From JBDWFY01 sp965275915 (GTDB lineage: Bacteria; Pseudomonadota; Alphaproteobacteria; Rhizobiales; Stappiaceae): DNA of 64,000 nucleotides. How positions within the stretch are numbered: position 1 is the stretch's first letter; every line of letters starts with the position of its first letter. The position numbers were made by a program, and so were the translations under genes. The notes below the pieces were generated by a model. The model made no database searches. It saw only the letters and a program-made list of their open reading frames with translations, and had not been told where the DNA came from. The DNA is taken from NCBI GenBank assembly GCA_965275915.1, contig CBDHYI010000006.1:1-64000 (forward strand), read 5' to 3'. This document shows positions 44,826-52,940 of this stretch, one piece after another.

Positions 44826-45887
44826 ATGACAGTTACCGCAGAGATAAAACGAACATTCTTTGAAGCCCTTAGCCAATTGGCCGAGGCGCCGCCGCAGAGC
44901 CTGTCGGAAACGCTGCTTTCCGGAATTGCACACGATGACGCTGATTGGCGTGCAGCCCACCCAATGAATGAAATGACGGGCAACCGGATGGCCCTGTCCA
45001 GGATTTGGACGCCGCTCAAAAAGGCTCTCCCGGATCTTGAAAGACGGGATCTGATATTTGTCGGCGGTGCTTATGAGGGGCGGAGCTATATAGCGGCGGT
45101 CGGCCACTATTGCGGTCTGTTCCAACAGGACTGGCTGGGCATCCCGGCGACCGGTCAGCCGCTCCATGTCCGCTATGGCGAAATCTATCAGATTGAGGAT
45201 GGAAGGATCGTCCAGGCCAATCTGCTTTGGGACATTCTGGATGTGATCCGGCAGTCAGGCGTTTGGCCGTTGCCGCCCAGCCGTGGATCGGAGGGACTGT
45301 GGTACGGCCCGAACACCGGCGACGGAATCATCCTGCACGATACGGATCCGGTCCTGTCGGAGACATTGCTCCGACAGACGCTTGCAATGCATAAGACGCT
45401 GTTTGACTACGACAATGAACATCCCACGCGTGAGGGGTTGATCAACATGGAGCAGCGGCGACACTGGCACCCGAAGATGATGTGGTACGGCCCGTCGGGA
45501 ATCGGGACGACACGCGGCCTGGTCGGTTTTGTGGATGGCCATCAACTTCCGTTCCGGATCGCATTCCAAAGACCGAAAGGAACGCTTGAGGACGTTGAGG
45601 CCGTCAGGAAAGAGCATCATGCTCGGCACTACATTCGGATCGGAGACGGTGATTATTCCGTCACCGGCGGTTGGCCGAGCTTTCCGGCAATCCATTATGG
45701 TCCCGGATTCATGGGGCAAGAGCCCACCAACAAGCTGATCACGATGCGGGTGATGGATTTTTATCATCATCATGAAGGACTTATTCGCGAAAATTGGGTG
45801 CCGATCGACATCCTGGACGTTCTCCGACAGTTGGGGCTTGATGTACTTGACGCGCTACGCAGGCAGAGACAAAGCAAGGGAATCTGA
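44826..45887 (+). CDS. two-domain SnoaL/NTF2-like protein (copy 4, divergent)
   Basis: A 353-residue protein with two SnoaL-like domains, starting at ATG 44826 because the upstream ATG 44784 lies within an operator. GIPATGQPLHVRYGEIYQIE, followed by DGRIVQANLLWDILDVIRQS, and the ending IRENWVPIDILDVLRQLGLD mirror the minus-strand protein at 39314-40312. It is expressed away from the importer operon and precedes the regulator gene by 6 bp. Confidence 0.78.
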   Translation: MTVTAEIKRTFFEALSQLAEAPPQSLSETLLSGIAHDDADWRAAHPMNEMTGNRMALSRIWTPLKKALPDLERRDLIFVGGAYEGRSYIAAVGHYCGLFQQDWLGIPATGQPLHVRYGEIYQIEDGRIVQANLLWDILDVIRQSGVWPLPPSRGSEGLWYGPNTGDGIILHDTDPVLSETLLRQTLAMHKTLFDYDNEHPTREGLINMEQRRHWHPKMMWYGPSGIGTTRGLVGFVDGHQLPFRIAFQRPKGTLEDVEAVRKEHHARHYIRIGDGDYSVTGGWPSFPAIHYGPGFMGQEPTNKLITMRVMDFYHHHEGLIRENWVPIDILDVLRQLGLDVLDALRRQRQSKGI

Positions 45888-45893
45888 GGGTCC

Positions 45894-46925
45894 ATGTCGA
45901 AATCGCCTTCAAAAGTGACAGCGATGGAGGTGGCGCGGGCTGCCGGTGTCAGCCAACCCACTGTGAGCCGCGTGTTTTCAAACAGCGAGGCCGTGCGTCC
46001 TGCAGTTCGGAAAAAAGTCGAAGACGCCGCCAGAGAGCTGGGCTATCGCCCCAACACGCTGGCGCGTTCGCTGATAACAGGCCAATCCAGGACAATCGGG
46101 CTGGTCGTCGCCTATCTTGACAATCCGTTTTATCCCGAGGCCCTGGAGCGGTTTTCCGCTGCGCTTGACAGCGTCGGCTACCACGTCCTTATCTTTTTTG
46201 CCTCCGACCTTGAGGAGGACATCGACCCGGTCGTTGAGAAACTTCTCGCCCATCAGGTGGACGGGATCATTCTTGCGTCGGTCAGCATGTCAAACCGGCT
46301 GACAGACCGACTGAATGATGTCGGCATTCCCTTTGTCCTTTTCAATCGCGGTCAGCCGGGGGAAGATATCGCCTGCGTGACCGCCGCGAACTACCAGGGC
46401 GGACGCCTGGCCGCCGAATTTCTGATTGCCGGCGGGCACCGGAGAATCGCCCACATTTCCGGCTGGCAGAAAACACTCAACGGCCGGCAGCGCAAAGCCG
46501 GGTTCATCGATCGCCTGGCAGTTGACGGGTTCGATCTGTTTGCCTGCATCGACGGTGAGTTTAGCCGTGAGAAAGCCGCCAACGCGGCTCGGGAAATGTT
46601 TCAACAAGTGCAAAGGCCGGATGCCGTCTTTGTCGGCAACGACCACATGGCTTTTGCGGTGATCGAAACGCTGCAATTGGAATTCGGTCTCCGGATGGCC
46701 GAGGACGTATCGATCGTCGGATATGACGACGTTCGCATGGCAGCATGGAAAGTCTATGATTTGACCACACTGCGCCAACCGGCCAATCGAATGGTCGAGG
46801 CCACCGTAAAAATGCTTCTCTCCATGATCCAGGACGCTTCGGCGGAAAGAAAAAAGATCGAAATCAAAAGCGATCTTATCGTCAGAAGAAGTGCAAGAGT
46901 CCCGCAGGGATGGCGGAGCTCATAG
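45894..46925 (+). CDS. LacI-family transcriptional regulator
   Basis: A 343-residue repressor. The N-terminal HTH (TAMEVARAAGVSQPTVSRVF, about residues 8-27) with the hinge helix NTLARSLITGQSRTIG precedes a periplasmic-binding-like ligand domain (about 60-335) with typical GLVVAYLDNPFYPE and RRIAHISGW blocks. Its position next to two identical operator-like sites in front of both transcription units makes it their likely regulator, probably released by the imported substrate or an intermediate. Confidence 0.92.
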   Translation: MSKSPSKVTAMEVARAAGVSQPTVSRVFSNSEAVRPAVRKKVEDAARELGYRPNTLARSLITGQSRTIGLVVAYLDNPFYPEALERFSAALDSVGYHVLIFFASDLEEDIDPVVEKLLAHQVDGIILASVSMSNRLTDRLNDVGIPFVLFNRGQPGEDIACVTAANYQGGRLAAEFLIAGGHRRIAHISGWQKTLNGRQRKAGFIDRLAVDGFDLFACIDGEFSREKAANAAREMFQQVQRPDAVFVGNDHMAFAVIETLQLEFGLRMAEDVSIVGYDDVRMAAWKVYDLTTLRQPANRMVEATVKMLLSMIQDASAERKKIEIKSDLIVRRSARVPQGWRSS

Positions 46926-47084
46926 GTTATTCGCTTACATATTGAATGGCAGCAGCTCCCTGGGATGTGATCCGGGTTCTCCAAAGCGTGGATTGTGGAT
47001 ATCCTGAAAGAAAAGCAAGGTACAATCGGTAGCACGCTCTGAGGACCGCAGGGATGTTTTGCACGCCGGTAAGCGAGGTCAGAC

Positions 47085-48263
47085 GTGAGAAAAAGCTCAT
47101 TCTGCATTCCGGAAGGCATAATCTATCTGGACGGGAATTCCCTCGGACCGCTCCCCGTTGCCGCGACGGATCGCCTGGCGAAAACGGTTCAGGATGAGTG
47201 GGGAGACCTTCTAATCAGGGGCTGGAACGAGGCGGGCTGGTATCATCAGCCACGGCGCCTTGGCGATCGCCTGGCAACGTTGATTGGAGCGGCCGACGGA
47301 AGTGTCGTTGTCGGCGACACGCTCTCTATCAAGGTTTATCAGGCACTTGCCGCATCGCTCAAAATGCGGCCGGACCGGGCCGTCATTCTGTCCGACAACG
47401 GGAACTTTCCGACCGACCTCTATATGGCCGAGGGTCTGATCAAGACGATCGACAAGACCTACGTGCTGAAGGTGGTGAATCCGGAGGACGTCGCGGCCAA
47501 CCTCACACAGGATGTCGCCGCATTGATGCTTACGCATGTCGACTACAGAACCGGTCGGATGCACAATATGGCGGACTTGACTGAGAAAGCGCACGAGGTA
47601 GGTGCCGTCGCTTTGTGGGACCTGGCCCATTCGGCCGGGGCGGTGCCGGTAGACGTAACGGCATGCAAGGCGGAATTTGCTGTCGGTTGTACCTACAAGT
47701 ATCTCAATGCAGGCCCCGGTTCTCCGGCGTTTATTTATGTGCGGCCCGACATTGCGGACGATGCGGAACCTGCTTTGGCCGGGTGGATGGGGCACTCTGA
47801 ACCGTTTGCTTTTGATCTGTCTTACGATGCAGCCCCGGCGATTGAACGCATGCGCGTCGGAACGCCCCCCGTCCTGCAGATGGCAACATTGGAAGCCGCG
47901 CTTGACGTGTGGGATGGTGTGTCGATGGACGACGTGAGAGCCAGATCGATAGAGCTTTCGGAACTTTTTATCAGGGAGGTCGAAGCCCGCTGTCCTGAGT
48001 TGAAACTTGTAAGCCCACGAAACCCGGCGGACCGCGGTTCTCAAGTGTCGTTCGCATTTTCTCAGGGATATGCGGCCATGCAGGCGCTTATCGCAAACGG
48101 CGTGATCGGTGATTTTCGGGCACCGGATGTGATGCGGTTCGGATTTACGCCACTCTACCTTGATGAAGACGACGTTATGAAAGCGGTCCTAACTCTGGAA
48201 ACGGTCATGTCGGACCGGCTTTGGGACCAATCGAAGTTCAAACAAAAGGCGCCGGTAACGTAA
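47085..48263 (+). CDS. kynU: kynureninase
   Basis: A 392-residue PLP enzyme cleaving kynurenine to anthranilate and alanine. GTG start. The N-terminus YLDGNSLGPLP is a strict family block; the PLP lysine is in VGCTYKYLNAGPGSPAF (about residue 206), and VALWDLAHSAGAVPVDV (about 176-192) holds the PLP Asp/His region. Its stop shares one base with the kynA start, so the two are coupled. Confidence 0.94.
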   Translation: MRKSSFCIPEGIIYLDGNSLGPLPVAATDRLAKTVQDEWGDLLIRGWNEAGWYHQPRRLGDRLATLIGAADGSVVVGDTLSIKVYQALAASLKMRPDRAVILSDNGNFPTDLYMAEGLIKTIDKTYVLKVVNPEDVAANLTQDVAALMLTHVDYRTGRMHNMADLTEKAHEVGAVALWDLAHSAGAVPVDVTACKAEFAVGCTYKYLNAGPGSPAFIYVRPDIADDAEPALAGWMGHSEPFAFDLSYDAAPAIERMRVGTPPVLQMATLEAALDVWDGVSMDDVRARSIELSELFIREVEARCPELKLVSPRNPADRGSQVSFAFSQGYAAMQALIANGVIGDFRAPDVMRFGFTPLYLDEDDVMKAVLTLETVMSDRLWDQSKFKQKAPVT

Positions 48264-49102
48264 TGACAGAAGGACCTTACAATCCGGAAAATGACGGCGC
48301 TGAAATGAATTTCAGCACCAGGATGAGCTACAGCGACTACCTGTTGCTTGACAGAATTCTGAATGCTCAGAAGCCATTGGGAACAACTCATGACGAGATG
48401 CTGTTCATCATTCAACACCAGACATCCGAGCTTTGGATGAAACTGATCCTGCACGAAGTGAGTGCGGCGCGCGACGCTATTCGGTCTGACAATTTTCCGC
48501 CCGCATTCAAGATGCTGTCCCGGGTTGCGCGAATATTTGACCAGCTCAATGGCGCCTGGGATGTATTGCGGACAATGACACCGAGCGAATACACGAGTTT
48601 TCGGGACGATTTGGCGCAATCGTCCGGGTTTCAGTCGTGGCAATACAGATTGATTGAATATGTTGTCGGCAATCGAAGTCACGCCATGCTGAAACCTCAC
48701 GCGCACCGGCCCGATCTGCTCGATGTTCTGAAAGAAGAGCTGACGAAACCAAGCCTGTATGATGAAGCCGTTCTTGCGCTGGCCCGTGCCGGCTTTGATA
48801 TTTCTGCCGAGGTTCTTGAGCGCGACACCACCCGGACTTACCGGCACCATGCCAGCGTGGAAGCAGCCTGGAAAGAGGTCTATATCAACCCGGAGCAATA
48901 TTGGTCACTTTACGATCTGGCCGAGAAACTTGTCGATTTTGAAGACTATTTCCGCCGCTGGCGTTTCAACCACGTCACAACCGTCGAGCGGGTGATCGGC
49001 TTCAAGCGTGGCACCGGGGGCACCGGCGGCGTACCGTATCTTAAGAAAATGCTGGAGGTCGAGCTTTTCCCGGAACTGTGGCGTGTCCGGACCGCATTGT
49101 AA
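48263..49102 (+). CDS. kynA: tryptophan 2,3-dioxygenase
   Basis: A 279-residue heme dioxygenase opening the indole ring of tryptophan to N-formylkynurenine. Key blocks: MSYSDYLLLDRIL, EMLFIIQHQTSELWMKL (substrate His region), SSGFQSWQYRLIEY and the C-terminal heme-ligand region WRFNHVTTVERVIGFKRGTG with GTGGTGGVPYLKK. ATG 48263 overlaps the kynU stop by one base; the frame opens earlier inside kynU, which is not used. Confidence 0.95.
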   Translation: MTEGPYNPENDGAEMNFSTRMSYSDYLLLDRILNAQKPLGTTHDEMLFIIQHQTSELWMKLILHEVSAARDAIRSDNFPPAFKMLSRVARIFDQLNGAWDVLRTMTPSEYTSFRDDLAQSSGFQSWQYRLIEYVVGNRSHAMLKPHAHRPDLLDVLKEELTKPSLYDEAVLALARAGFDISAEVLERDTTRTYRHHASVEAAWKEVYINPEQYWSLYDLAEKLVDFEDYFRRWRFNHVTTVERVIGFKRGTGGTGGVPYLKKMLEVELFPELWRVRTAL

Positions 49103-49215
49103 TTCTTGGCGCGGTTCCCGACAGTCGGCAGCTCGCTGCGCCCTTGCCGGCGGACTTATGGCAAAAGACCTCGTGACATATATATGAGTTTTTTTCTCAG
49201 GTTATCTGACCGCGC

Positions 49216-49229
49216 TTGACGATAGTCAA
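49216..49229. promoter_or_regulatory. FNR/NnrR-type box upstream of nnrS
   Basis: TTGAC-GATA-GTCAA, a perfect 5+5 palindrome of the CRP/FNR family type. With a centre at 49222.5, activation at -41.5 would put the transcription start near 49264, 65 bp before the nnrS ATG. Confidence 0.85.
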
Positions 49230-49328
49230 GACCTTCTCCTTTCAACCCTGTGACCATGAAGTACTGCCGGTTCCCGCCGGCAGTCGCCCGAGACCGTTTA
49301 TCCGGCGCTTGCCCAGCGAGGTATACTC

Positions 49329-50558
49329 ATGGCCGCAACCCATAAGTCACAAGATACAACCGGCCAGATCCGCTTCCCGGCGGTTTTAAGTGCGGGATTC
49401 CGCTTTTATTTCTTGTGCGCCGGTCTGTTTTCAGTTTTTGCAATGATGGCCTGGACGATCTGGCTGGCCGTCCATGCGGCCGGGGGTGCGTTCGTTTCCG
49501 AACCGATGGCTATGGCGCTGCATCTGTGGCATGCACACGAGATGGTCTATGGCTATACGGTTGCGGTCATGGCCGGTTTCTTTATCACAGCAGTTCCGAA
49601 CTGGACCGGAACCCGCGAAGCAGGGGCGATATTTGTTACCGCAAGCGGCCTTGTCTGGTTGCTTGGACGGTTTGCCATCTGGTTTTCAAGTGCCTTGGAC
49701 CCGGTTGTCGTGGCTGTGCTCGATCTGGCTTTTATTCCAGTGCTGTCGACGGCGATTTTAGGGCGTCTTGCACAAAAGGCACAGTTGAGAAACGCTATAT
49801 TCCTCTTTTTGCTGAGCGCGCTTTTTATCGGCAACCTGTTGATGCATACGGATTGGATCGGGTGGACCGGCGGAACGGCCGAAGCCGGGGTCCGGGTGGG
49901 AATCTTTGCCAGCGCCGCGATGATCGCCATTGTCGGCGGCAGGGTGGTCCCCGCCTTTACGCGCAATGCGCTGAACCGGCTGCCTCACCCAGGCCCATTG
50001 CCGCAAACCAGCGCCTGGTCTGAGAGGTTAGGTATTCTTCTGCCGGTTCTGGTCGTGCTCGCAAGCCTGCCGTTTGTACCGCCAATCCTCTTCGGCTGCC
50101 TTTGTCTCGCTGCGGGAGCGGTTAACTTCATACGCCTGATCGGGTGGAAAGGATGGTTGGTGCGCAGAAGTCCGATTCTCTGGATCCTTCACGTCGCCTT
50201 TTTTCTCCTTGCGGCGGGCTATCTGGTTTATGGCAGCAACCTGATTTTTGAGTATCTCAGTGAAGCCGCCGCTCTTCATCTGATTGCTGCCGGGGCCGTC
50301 GGCAGCATGACCCTGGCAATGATGACACGCGCCGCATTGGGGCACAGCGGTCGGCCATTGAATGTTTCCGGGTCGATCACCGTTGCGTACGTAACTGTGA
50401 TTGCAGCGGCGCTCGTCAGAACGTTCGGCACGGCTACACTCGGCTACTTCCAGACCATGCTGCTGTCCGGCGGACTCTGGACTGCAGCCTTTCTTATCTT
50501 CGTCTGGGTTTATTTTCCGCTTCTGACAATGCCAAGGCCGCCCCGCAATACGCGCTAG
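49329..50558 (+). CDS. nnrS: NnrS family heme- and copper-containing membrane protein
   Basis: A 409-residue polytopic membrane protein with about 12 predicted helices. FRFYFLCAGLFSVFAMMAW, LHLWHAHEMVYGYTVAVMAG with its His residues and AVPNWTGTREAG (about residues 85-106) are typical of NnrS, as is GRVVPAFTRNALNR. NnrS relieves nitric-oxide stress during denitrification. Its promoter shares the operator sequence of nosR, so both should respond to NO or oxygen limitation. Confidence 0.92.
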   Translation: MAATHKSQDTTGQIRFPAVLSAGFRFYFLCAGLFSVFAMMAWTIWLAVHAAGGAFVSEPMAMALHLWHAHEMVYGYTVAVMAGFFITAVPNWTGTREAGAIFVTASGLVWLLGRFAIWFSSALDPVVVAVLDLAFIPVLSTAILGRLAQKAQLRNAIFLFLLSALFIGNLLMHTDWIGWTGGTAEAGVRVGIFASAAMIAIVGGRVVPAFTRNALNRLPHPGPLPQTSAWSERLGILLPVLVVLASLPFVPPILFGCLCLAAGAVNFIRLIGWKGWLVRRSPILWILHVAFFLLAAGYLVYGSNLIFEYLSEAAALHLIAAGAVGSMTLAMMTRAALGHSGRPLNVSGSITVAYVTVIAAALVRTFGTATLGYFQTMLLSGGLWTAAFLIFVWVYFPLLTMPRPPRNTR

Positions 50559-50620
50559 CCGGTGCCTTGGAAAGTCCGGTTTACACCTGATTTGGGCGGG
50601 AAAACTCAATTAACGGGCAC

Positions 50621-50634
50621 TTGACTATCGTCAA
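50621..50634. promoter_or_regulatory. FNR/NnrR-type box upstream of nosR
   Basis: TTGAC-TATC-GTCAA, the same half-sites as in front of nnrS. A centre at 50627.5 implies transcription from near 50669, downstream of the first possible start codon at 50646 and thus evidence for a later nosR start. Confidence 0.85.
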
Positions 50635-50702
50635 AGAGTTTCCCTGTGCAAAGGCGGAAGATTGCATCTGCGTCTTTGATGACAAATGCCGGAGCGCTCA
50701 AA

Positions 50703-52910
50703 GTGCGTCCCCTTTTTCACATAACCCGGTTCTGTGGCTTCGTCGTCAGCCTTGTGCTTTTGATTGCGCTTGTTCCTGATGTTCTGGCAGCGGATGCTCA
50801 GGTTTCTGCATTTCTTGAGAAAGTGCGGCCGGGTGATCTTGTCCCGGGGGCGAATGAGTTCGGTCCGGTGAGGGAAGACGTGCCGGTCGTGCCCGCTTTG
50901 AACAGCGGGTCAACGATCGGCTGGGTTTTCCTGACGTCAGATTTTGTCTCCACGACGGGTTATTCCGGTAAGCCGATCCATACGCTGGTCGGTGTGGATC
51001 AATCTGCCATCGTTACGGGTGTCCGGCTGGTCAAGCACTCAGAACCAATTGTGCTGATCGGTATTCCGGAGTCGGAAATCCGGGCGGTGACGGAGGGATA
51101 TGCCGGTCTCGACCTGAAAGCGGAAGCGGAAAGCGGCGGCTCGGCGCACGATCTTGATATCATTTCCGGCGCCACCGTGACGATCATGGTGATCGACGAC
51201 TCCATCGTTCGTTCGGGCCTGAAAGTGGCGCGGGCCCTTGGCCTTGGCGGACTTGCGCCTGAAATTGCCGATCAGGGTCCGAAAAAGGAGGTCGACACCA
51301 GCCGTCGGGATGTCCTGGACTGGATGACGCTGACAGGTGACGGTTCCGTGCGCCGCATGTCGCTGGACGTTGCCCAGCTCAACGAAGCCTTTGCGCGGCA
51401 AGGGGATCCGCGGGCGATTGCACGGCCGGAAGCAGGACCGGATACGGACACATTCATTGATCTGTATGTGGCACTGGCGGACGTGCCCACCATCGGACTG
51501 TCCCTTTTGGGAGAGGCTGAATATGCCAATCTCAGAAAACGCCTGAAGGAGGGCGAACACGCGCTGCTCGTGATGGGACGCGGACGCTATTCCTTCAAGG
51601 GATCGGGTTACGTCCGCGGCGGAATTTTCGACCGGATCCAGATGATTCAGGACGATATATCAGCCAGGTTCTTCGACAAGCAGCACAAGCGCGTGGGTGA
51701 CATCACGGCCGAGGGAGCTCCTGCTTTCACCGAAATGGACCTTTTCATCATTCCTGCGGATATCGGGTTTGATCCCGCAAAGGAGTTCCGCCTGCAACTC
51801 CTGGTACAGCGTGCAGTCGGCCCGATCGATAAAGTGTTTCTGACGTTCGATCTCGGCTACGGCCTGCCTGAGTCCTATCTGAAAACCGTGCCGGTTGCCG
51901 GCGCGGGTTCGCCAAACGGAGGGGCCGCGTCTGCTTCGTCCACCGATCCCGGAGCGCAGGAGCTGTGGATGCGGATCTGGAGGGACCGCACTGTCGACAT
52001 TGCCGTTCTGGGCGTGGCAGTCGCAGCTCTTACACTGGTGTTCTTCTTCCAGATGCAGGTGACGCGGAACGAACGGTTCACCTTCTGGTTCCGGATTGTT
52101 TTCCTCACCTTCACGCTGGTCTGGCTCGGCTGGATGGAAAACGCTCAACTCTCCGTCGTCAATGTGCTGGCTTTCTTCTCAGCCGTGACGCACGAGTTCA
52201 GCTGGAACGCCTTCCTGATGGATCCGCTTGTCTTTCTGCTGTGGTTCTCCGTCGCCGCTGCCCTGCTGTTTTGGGGGCGCGGGGCTTATTGCGGCTGGTT
52301 GTGTCCTTTCGGCGCGCTCCAGGAGTTGACCAACAGGCTGGCGAAGCTGTTCCGGGTGCCGCAATTCGAGGTGCCCTGGGGGCTGCATGAGCGCCTGTGG
52401 CCGCTCAAATACATGATTTTCCTGGGGCTTTTCGGGCTGTCACTTTATTCGTTGGATGTCGCCGAGCATTACGCAGAGGTGGAACCGTTCAAGACGGCCA
52501 TCATCCTGAAATTCCAGCGGGCCTGGCCCTTTGTCCTGTTTGCCGTGGCGCTGTTGGCGGCCGGTCTCTTCGTTGAACGGTTCTATTGCCGGTACCTGTG
52601 CCCGCTCGGTGCGGCTCTTGCGATTCCGGCCCGGCTGAGAATGTTCAACTGGCTCAAGCGCTACCGCGAATGCGGCAATCCCTGTCATCGCTGTGCAAAG
52701 GAATGCATGGTTCAGGCCATTCATCCGGAAGGCAACATCAATCCCAACGAGTGCCTTAACTGCCTGCATTGCCAGGTTCTTTATCAGCACGATCAGAAAT
52801 GTCCCGTCTGTATCAAGAAGCTCGCCCGACGGCGTCGCTTCGAAAAGCAGACCGGGCTCGTAAAGCCGGAGGCGGCTGCCGAAGCGGCAATGCCGGCTCC
52901 GGTTAAATAA
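50703..52910 (+). CDS. nosR: NosR, flavo-iron-sulfur membrane regulator/electron donor of N2O reductase
   Basis: A 735-residue protein, taken from GTG 50703 with GGAG eight bases upstream; this gives a normal signal sequence (FCGFVVSLVLLIALVPDVLA). A periplasmic FMN-binding domain (S-G-A-T motif in IISGATVTIMVIDD) is followed by a membrane domain and cytoplasmic polyferredoxin: CGWLCPFGALQE, CRYLCPLGAAL and the cluster-binding CGNPCHRCAKECM / CLNCLHCQ. NosR is required for nosZ expression and electron supply. GTG 50646 and ATG 50679 are alternative starts. Confidence 0.94.
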   Translation: MRPLFHITRFCGFVVSLVLLIALVPDVLAADAQVSAFLEKVRPGDLVPGANEFGPVREDVPVVPALNSGSTIGWVFLTSDFVSTTGYSGKPIHTLVGVDQSAIVTGVRLVKHSEPIVLIGIPESEIRAVTEGYAGLDLKAEAESGGSAHDLDIISGATVTIMVIDDSIVRSGLKVARALGLGGLAPEIADQGPKKEVDTSRRDVLDWMTLTGDGSVRRMSLDVAQLNEAFARQGDPRAIARPEAGPDTDTFIDLYVALADVPTIGLSLLGEAEYANLRKRLKEGEHALLVMGRGRYSFKGSGYVRGGIFDRIQMIQDDISARFFDKQHKRVGDITAEGAPAFTEMDLFIIPADIGFDPAKEFRLQLLVQRAVGPIDKVFLTFDLGYGLPESYLKTVPVAGAGSPNGGAASASSTDPGAQELWMRIWRDRTVDIAVLGVAVAALTLVFFFQMQVTRNERFTFWFRIVFLTFTLVWLGWMENAQLSVVNVLAFFSAVTHEFSWNAFLMDPLVFLLWFSVAAALLFWGRGAYCGWLCPFGALQELTNRLAKLFRVPQFEVPWGLHERLWPLKYMIFLGLFGLSLYSLDVAEHYAEVEPFKTAIILKFQRAWPFVLFAVALLAAGLFVERFYCRYLCPLGAALAIPARLRMFNWLKRYRECGNPCHRCAKECMVQAIHPEGNINPNECLNCLHCQVLYQHDQKCPVCIKKLARRRRFEKQTGLVKPEAAAEAAMPAPVK

Positions 52911-52940
52911 CCTTCAAAGGGCAAACCAAGGAGATCAGCC

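Noticed and set aside
44784..44826. ATG 44784 as start of the divergent SnoaL gene
   Set aside because: It falls inside an operator-like site duplicated 33 bp upstream; ATG 44826 fits the conserved N-terminus better.
35696..45887. polyketide cyclase genes (SnoaL)
   Set aside because: SnoaL-like is a fold name only; there are no polyketide synthase or tailoring genes in the window.
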